This document shows positions 16,627 through 20,317 of a stretch of DNA of 20,317 nucleotides, piece by piece (position 1 is the stretch's first letter; every line of letters begins with the position of its first letter). Origin of the DNA: an uncultured Burkholderiales bacterium (GTDB taxonomy: Bacteria; Pseudomonadota; Gammaproteobacteria; Burkholderiales; Burkholderiaceae_D); assembly GCA_903904635.1 (NCBI GenBank), contig CAIVDH010000024.1, positions 1 to 20,317 of the forward strand, read 5' to 3'. Under the pieces are notes generated by a model that did no database searches, was not told the origin of the DNA, and was given only the letters and a program-made list of their open reading frames with translations. The position numbers and the translations under genes were made by a program.

Positions 16627-17919
16627 TCATGGCGCCGCCGGCCGGTGATGTAAACTCACAGCCGGATTTTTTACAAATATAAATAAAGCTACGATCTGTA
16701 TAGCCAAATACACTGACCATGCCAACCGCATTGAAGACGATGCTGACCATCCCTGTGCCGCGAATAAATCAATCACCAGCCCTATACCCCACTGTATGGA
16801 AAATGCGCCTATGAACAACGTCAGATTAAATGCGCTATTTGCGCGCCCAACCTGATGCGGTGGAAAAGCAAGGCTGACATGCATTTGCGCCAGCGTTGTT
16901 ACCGTTACCAGGACTGCAAACAATATCCACAGCATCCATGTCCATGAGGCAGTGAAAAGCACAATTGCCAGTTGTATCAATACGGCGCCGGTAAGGCCTA
17001 TTGATACAGCTTTGAGTGCGGGTAGCCCGGCTTTTGCTCCGAACGATACATAGCGCGGTGCCCACCAGGATAAGATCAGATAAGAGAGCAACAACGCAAA
17101 ATTAAATAAAAATAATACCTGCGAAGTTTGCGCCACAGACAGACCCAGCACCGTCACCATCCAGGGGCCAGCCCATAAGGTTTGCATGGCCATAAACCCG
17201 CCCTGATGCACTGCACCCAGCAATGCCATGCGACGGAAATAAGGGTTAGCAAAAATTGCGCGGTAACTTTGATCGGATTGCTGATCTGATGCTTGTGTAA
17301 TGTTGGCGGCCTGCGCTTGCTGCGCATTGATGTCATCTTCCACATCCTTGAGCCTGAAAAAAAGCAGCGCCGTTGCAAGCAGGATCAGGCCAGACATAAT
17401 CCAGAATATGCTGCGCCACCCTATCAAAGGCAGGATCGCTGCAACCGGCGTCGTCGTAATCAGCGCACCGCAGGTACCAAAAACCAGCATCCAGCTACCC
17501 AACTGGCTTTGTTGCTCAGGTCTGTACCAGACACGATAAGCTTTTAATGGTGCCATCAGACATGCGGAAACGCCCACGCCTATCATCGCACGACCTATCC
17601 ACAGTCCGGTCAGGGACGTACTCATTGCAAATATAGCTGCGCCAATTGCCGCAAATAACAGCAGTGCAGATTCCGTGCGGCGAGCGCCGTATTTATCCAG
17701 CCATACACCCAAGGGCAACTGTAGACCGGCAAAGCCTAAGAAGTAGGCCGATGTCAGTAATCCGAGATCTGCATTGGATAAATGCAGATCAGACATTAAG
17801 GCTGGTGCGATCACAGCATTAATAGCGCGGAACGCATACGAGAGCAGATAGGCGGCAGCAAAAATCAAAACGACGCGCGTGCCCGCTTTGCCTTCGAGAT
17901 AGGGAATGTGTAGTGGCAT
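16627..17919 (-). CDS. Major facilitator superfamily transporter
   Basis: The 430-residue protein is a 12-helix MFS permease of the inner membrane. Motif A, GVWLDKYGARR (71-81), lies between helices 2 and 3, and RAMIGVGVSACLMAPLKAYRVWY (helix 4 and the following loop) is typical of drug/organic anion branches. A polar, glutamine-rich cytoplasmic loop (about 195-225) separates the two six-helix halves. The substrate cannot be read from the sequence. The ATG at 17919 lies one base after the stop of the lipoprotein gene (TGACATG), without a Shine-Dalgarno sequence of its own, so translation probably depends on the upstream gene. It is followed after 66 bases by the DUF1840 gene, with no terminator visible between. 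Confidence 0.9.
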   Translation of the reverse strand: MPLHIPYLEGKAGTRVVLIFAAAYLLSYAFRAINAVIAPALMSDLHLSNADLGLLTSAYFLGFAGLQLPLGVWLDKYGARRTESALLLFAAIGAAIFAMSTSLTGLWIGRAMIGVGVSACLMAPLKAYRVWYRPEQQSQLGSWMLVFGTCGALITTTPVAAILPLIGWRSIFWIMSGLILLATALLFFRLKDVEDDINAQQAQAANITQASDQQSDQSYRAIFANPYFRRMALLGAVHQGGFMAMQTLWAGPWMVTVLGLSVAQTSQVLFLFNFALLLSYLILSWWAPRYVSFGAKAGLPALKAVSIGLTGAVLIQLAIVLFTASWTWMLWILFAVLVTVTTLAQMHVSLAFPPHQVGRANSAFNLTLFIGAFSIQWGIGLVIDLFAAQGWSASSSMRLAWSVYLAIQIVALFIFVKNPAVSLHHRPAAP

Positions 17920-17920
17920 G

Positions 17921-18457
17921 TCAGCGCAAAATCAGAGAGCCAAGGAACGTCTCTATGACCTCTTGTGGCATATTTTTTTCTGGCCCGACAACCACGGCCT
18001 GAACCACCCATTTGCCTTTGCTGGCAAAGCGTGCAGCCATTAAGACGGGCATATTCGCATTGCCAATACGGCCAGAGGCCATAATTTCATTTGCGGTGAT
18101 ACCGCCTTCCAGCTTCACGGTTTTTTGCGTACGGATCTCGCCGTTTATATTGCGCACCATCGCCGTTTGCATCGCCAGCAGTGCATCGGCGTGTTTGGTC
18201 GGATCATCAATCGCTATGCTGCCCATAGCAAAGTTGACGCCATTAACTTCCGTTGCGGTCATAAACATCGTGACTTTATTGCCATTCAAGTCAATATCGC
18301 CAGTATGTGAAGAGGGCTTGGCGGGTAGCAGTACGGATACCGGCGCGTCATCAGATCTTATCTCGCGCCAATTCCAGTGCGGGCTGCAGGCAGAGACGCT
18401 CAGCAGCAAAATAATGGCAATAAAATTACGCCAGAAAAAAGTAAATGAAGAGTGCAT
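17921..18457 (-). CDS. Predicted lipoprotein, function unknown
   Basis: The 178-residue protein starts with a positively charged end, a hydrophobic stretch (about 11-22) and a lipobox VSAC, with Cys24 as the lipidation site, so it should be anchored to a membrane facing the periplasm. The mature part has no domain I can name with confidence; it looks like an alpha/beta fold with the sequence ASGRIGNANMPVLMAARF (127-144) and a C-terminal VIETFLGSL segment, a pattern seen in small periplasmic proteins that resemble PsbP or stress-induced lipoproteins, but this is only an impression. The ATG at 18457 has a weak ribosome site. The gene sits 69 bases after comM and one base before the MFS transporter, suggesting a shared transcript and perhaps a shared role. 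Confidence 0.75.
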   Translation of the reverse strand: MHSSFTFFWRNFIAIILLLSVSACSPHWNWREIRSDDAPVSVLLPAKPSSHTGDIDLNGNKVTMFMTATEVNGVNFAMGSIAIDDPTKHADALLAMQTAMVRNINGEIRTQKTVKLEGGITANEIMASGRIGNANMPVLMAARFASKGKWVVQAVVVGPEKNMPQEVIETFLGSLILR

Positions 18458-18526
18458 GGACGAGATGGTATCAGCACCATCAGATCATGGCCGATTTAAA
18501 GCGCAAACCGAGGACGAGATTTGTTT

Positions 18527-20053
18527 TCAGTCGTGCAGGCTCAGGGCGCGGCGATACTGAATCGCCTCTGCGACATGCGTGCCGTTAATTTGCGCGGCAT
18601 CGGACAGATCGGCAACCGTGCGCGCCACCTTCAGCACTCGATGGTAGGCGCGCGCAGACCAGTTCAGGCGCGTCATGGCTGCACGCAGTAATTGTTCGGC
18701 GGCCGCATCGGGTTTGCAGAGTGCATCAATCTCTGCCGTGCCTAGTAGTGCGTTGGCCTTATCCTGACGGGTTAGTTGCCGCACCCTCGCAAGGGCAACA
18801 CGCTGTGCAATAACGGCAGAATTTTCGCGACAGGCATCGTTCGTCAGCTCTTCCTGCGTCACAGGTGCAACCTGAATCTGAAGATCAATACGATCGAGCA
18901 AAGGACCAGAAATTTTGCCCTGATAGCGCGCAATGCCATCGGGTGTGCAGCGACAGGCGCGGGTAGGGTGCCCCAGATAACCGCAGGGACACGGATTCAT
19001 CGCGGCGATCAATTGAAAGCGGCACGGAAAATCTGCCTGCCGCCCCGCCCGCGAGATCGTAATGTGGCCAGATTCCAGCGGCTCTCTCAAGACCTCCAGT
19101 ACTTTGCGATCGAATTCGGTTAGTTCATCCAGAAACAAGACGCCGTGGTTCGCTAATGAAATCTCTCCTGGCCTGGGCACACTACTGCCCCCGACCAAGG
19201 CCACGCCCGATGCCGTGTGATGTGGCGCCCTGAATGGCCGTTCGCGCCAGCGAGACAGCGCGAAGCTGCCTGCCAGAGACTGCACGGCCGCCGCCTCGAG
19301 TGCTTCGGCATCCGTCATCGGCGGTAACACCCCCGGCAAACGGGTTGCCAGCATAGATTTACCGGCGCCGGGTGGGCCCACCATCAGCAGGCTGTGCGCG
19401 CCCGCGGCGGCAATTTCCAGCGCGCGCCGCGCCTGATTCTGGCCGCGCACGTCAGCGAAGTCTGCAGTAGTAACCGGGACTTGTTGCACATGGCTCTCAA
19501 AACGCGAAAGACGCGCATCCTGATTGGCTGCAGACAAATGCGCACAGACCTGCAGCAACGTATCGGCTGGATAAATCGTGGTGTCCGGAACCAGCGCGGC
19601 TTCGGCTGCATTGGCTCGCGGTAGTATGAATGCGCGCGGCTTGCCACTGGCGTTGCCGGCCTTGTACATGGCAAATGTCATGGCCAGTGCTGCGCGTATC
19701 GGCCGCAATGCGCCTGACAAAGACAGCTCGCCTGCAAACTCATAACGATCAAGTTCGGTAGCGGGCAGCTGGCCGGATGCGGCGAGTATGCCCAGCGCGA
19801 TGGGTAAATCAAACCGGCCTGATTCTTTGGGCAAATCAGCGGGCGCCAGATTGACGGTGATACGCCGGGCTGGAAACTCAAAGCCGGCATTTTGTAATGC
19901 GGCGCGTACGCGGTCCTTCGATTCGCGCACCTCCGTATCTGGCAGGCCGACTATCGTAAAGGTAGGCAGCCCATTTGCCAGATGAACCTCGACCGTCACC
20001 TCAGGCGCTTCCATGCCCGCCAATGCGCGGCTTTTAAGTACGGCCAGACTCAC
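18527..20053 (-). CDS. comM: ComM/YifB family AAA+ ATPase
   Basis: ComM (YifB) is a hexameric AAA+ helicase that promotes branch migration when transformed DNA integrates; it is related to magnesium chelatase subunits. The 508-residue protein has the N-terminal ChlI-type domain (about 20-165), Walker A GPPGAGKS (226-233), Walker B VLFLDE (305-310), the NPCPCGYLG segment followed by RACRC (four Cys, 355, 357, 367, 369, probably binding zinc), the GPLLDRID segment (383-390) and a C-terminal Mg-chelatase lid (about 405-505). Length is normal. The start is GTG at 20053, nine bases after ubiK. Together with DprA at the other end it supports a natural-transformation capacity. In non-competent species the role is unknown. 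Confidence 0.95.
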   Translation of the reverse strand: MSLAVLKSRALAGMEAPEVTVEVHLANGLPTFTIVGLPDTEVRESKDRVRAALQNAGFEFPARRITVNLAPADLPKESGRFDLPIALGILAASGQLPATELDRYEFAGELSLSGALRPIRAALAMTFAMYKAGNASGKPRAFILPRANAAEAALVPDTTIYPADTLLQVCAHLSAANQDARLSRFESHVQQVPVTTADFADVRGQNQARRALEIAAAGAHSLLMVGPPGAGKSMLATRLPGVLPPMTDAEALEAAAVQSLAGSFALSRWRERPFRAPHHTASGVALVGGSSVPRPGEISLANHGVLFLDELTEFDRKVLEVLREPLESGHITISRAGRQADFPCRFQLIAAMNPCPCGYLGHPTRACRCTPDGIARYQGKISGPLLDRIDLQIQVAPVTQEELTNDACRENSAVIAQRVALARVRQLTRQDKANALLGTAEIDALCKPDAAAEQLLRAAMTRLNWSARAYHRVLKVARTVADLSDAAQINGTHVAEAIQYRRALSLHD

Positions 20054-20062
20054 TTGCTGCTT

Positions 20063-20305
20063 CTATGGTTTGTTACGTGCTTCGAGTTCGGCAACTCTTG
20101 CTTCCAGTGCTTCCAACTTGGCGCGGGTGCGCGCCAGTACCTGAGCCTGAATATCAAATTCTTCGCGGGTCAGCAAATCGAGTTTGCCAAAGCCCGAACT
20201 GAGCATGGTTTTTAAATTTTTTTCTAAATCTTTGGCGGGTGATTGCTGCAAGACCTGACCGATCTTGGTTTGTATTTCATTGAGTATGCTGGGTTTATTC
20301 ATCAT
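20063..20305 (-). CDS. ubiK: Ubiquinone biosynthesis accessory factor UbiK
   Basis: UbiK (YqiC, BMFP family) is a small cytoplasmic factor that binds UbiJ and lipids and supports aerobic ubiquinone biosynthesis. The 80-residue protein shows the family pattern: an amphipathic N-terminal helix (about 5-35), the segment LLTREEFDIQAQVLARTRAKL (44-64) and a C-terminal coiled coil (about 52-77) that forms the trimer. Two adjacent ATG codons (20305 and 20302) could start it; the short upstream sequence inside the window has AGG but cannot decide between them. Its stop is nine bases before the comM start, so the two genes probably share a transcript. The promoter lies outside the window. Confidence 0.92.
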   Translation of the reverse strand: MMNKPSILNEIQTKIGQVLQQSPAKDLEKNLKTMLSSGFGKLDLLTREEFDIQAQVLARTRAKLEALEARVAELEARNKP

Positions 20306-20317
20306 GGGCCTGGTGTA

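Noticed and set aside
18012..18560. 182-codon plus-strand frame opposite the lipoprotein gene
   Set aside because: The minus strand has a convincing signal peptide and lipobox; the plus frame has no recognisable features and no ribosome site.

Overview
The window looks like chromosomal core DNA of a betaproteobacterium, most likely order Burkholderiales and family Oxalobacteraceae (Herminiimonas/Janthinobacterium-like). This rests on the DUF3567, DUF1840 and DUF4390 families, the def-fmt and rsmB-DUF4390-ntrY-ntrX gene groups, and the UbiK-ComM pair, all read from protein sequence rather than by database search. No transposase, integrase, tRNA, rRNA or CRISPR array was seen. Coding density is high and no gene-free stretch exceeds 300 bases.

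Layout. Positions 131-2307 (minus strand) hold a LysM-domain envelope protein and DprA, joined by an ATGA overlap. Positions 2439-7892 (plus strand) hold def, fmt and metH: removal and addition of the formyl group of initiator methionine, then cobalamin-dependent methionine synthase. Positions 7897-20305 are all minus strand. In transcription order they are ubiK, comM/yifB, a lipoprotein, an MFS transporter, DUF1840, an alpha/beta hydrolase, rsmB, DUF4390, ntrY, ntrX, a small CobW-like protein, DUF3567, a TrmB-like methyltransferase and a class II glutamine amidotransferase. Many junctions overlap by 1 to 4 bases, which suggests translational coupling.

The most notable signal is the metH leader (about 3970-4133). 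A perfect TATAAT places the predicted transcription start at about 3982. The RNA from there contains, in order, every short conserved block I recall for the SAM-II riboswitch: GAUUU, AACC, UUGC, AUAAAU, GCUAAA and GG. Spacing is the same except for two small hairpins inserted in the loops. A strong intrinsic terminator follows, and a six-base segment overlapping aptamer helix P1 can pair with its 5' arm. This gives a simple logic in which SAM binding favours termination ahead of metH, whose product makes the precursor of SAM.

Themes: methionine and one-carbon metabolism (def, fmt, metH, a SAM sensor, two SAM-dependent methyltransferases); natural transformation (DprA at one end, ComM at the other); and an NtrYX-type two-component system whose response regulator lacks the sigma-54 ATPase domain and is coupled to a CxCC mini-protein.
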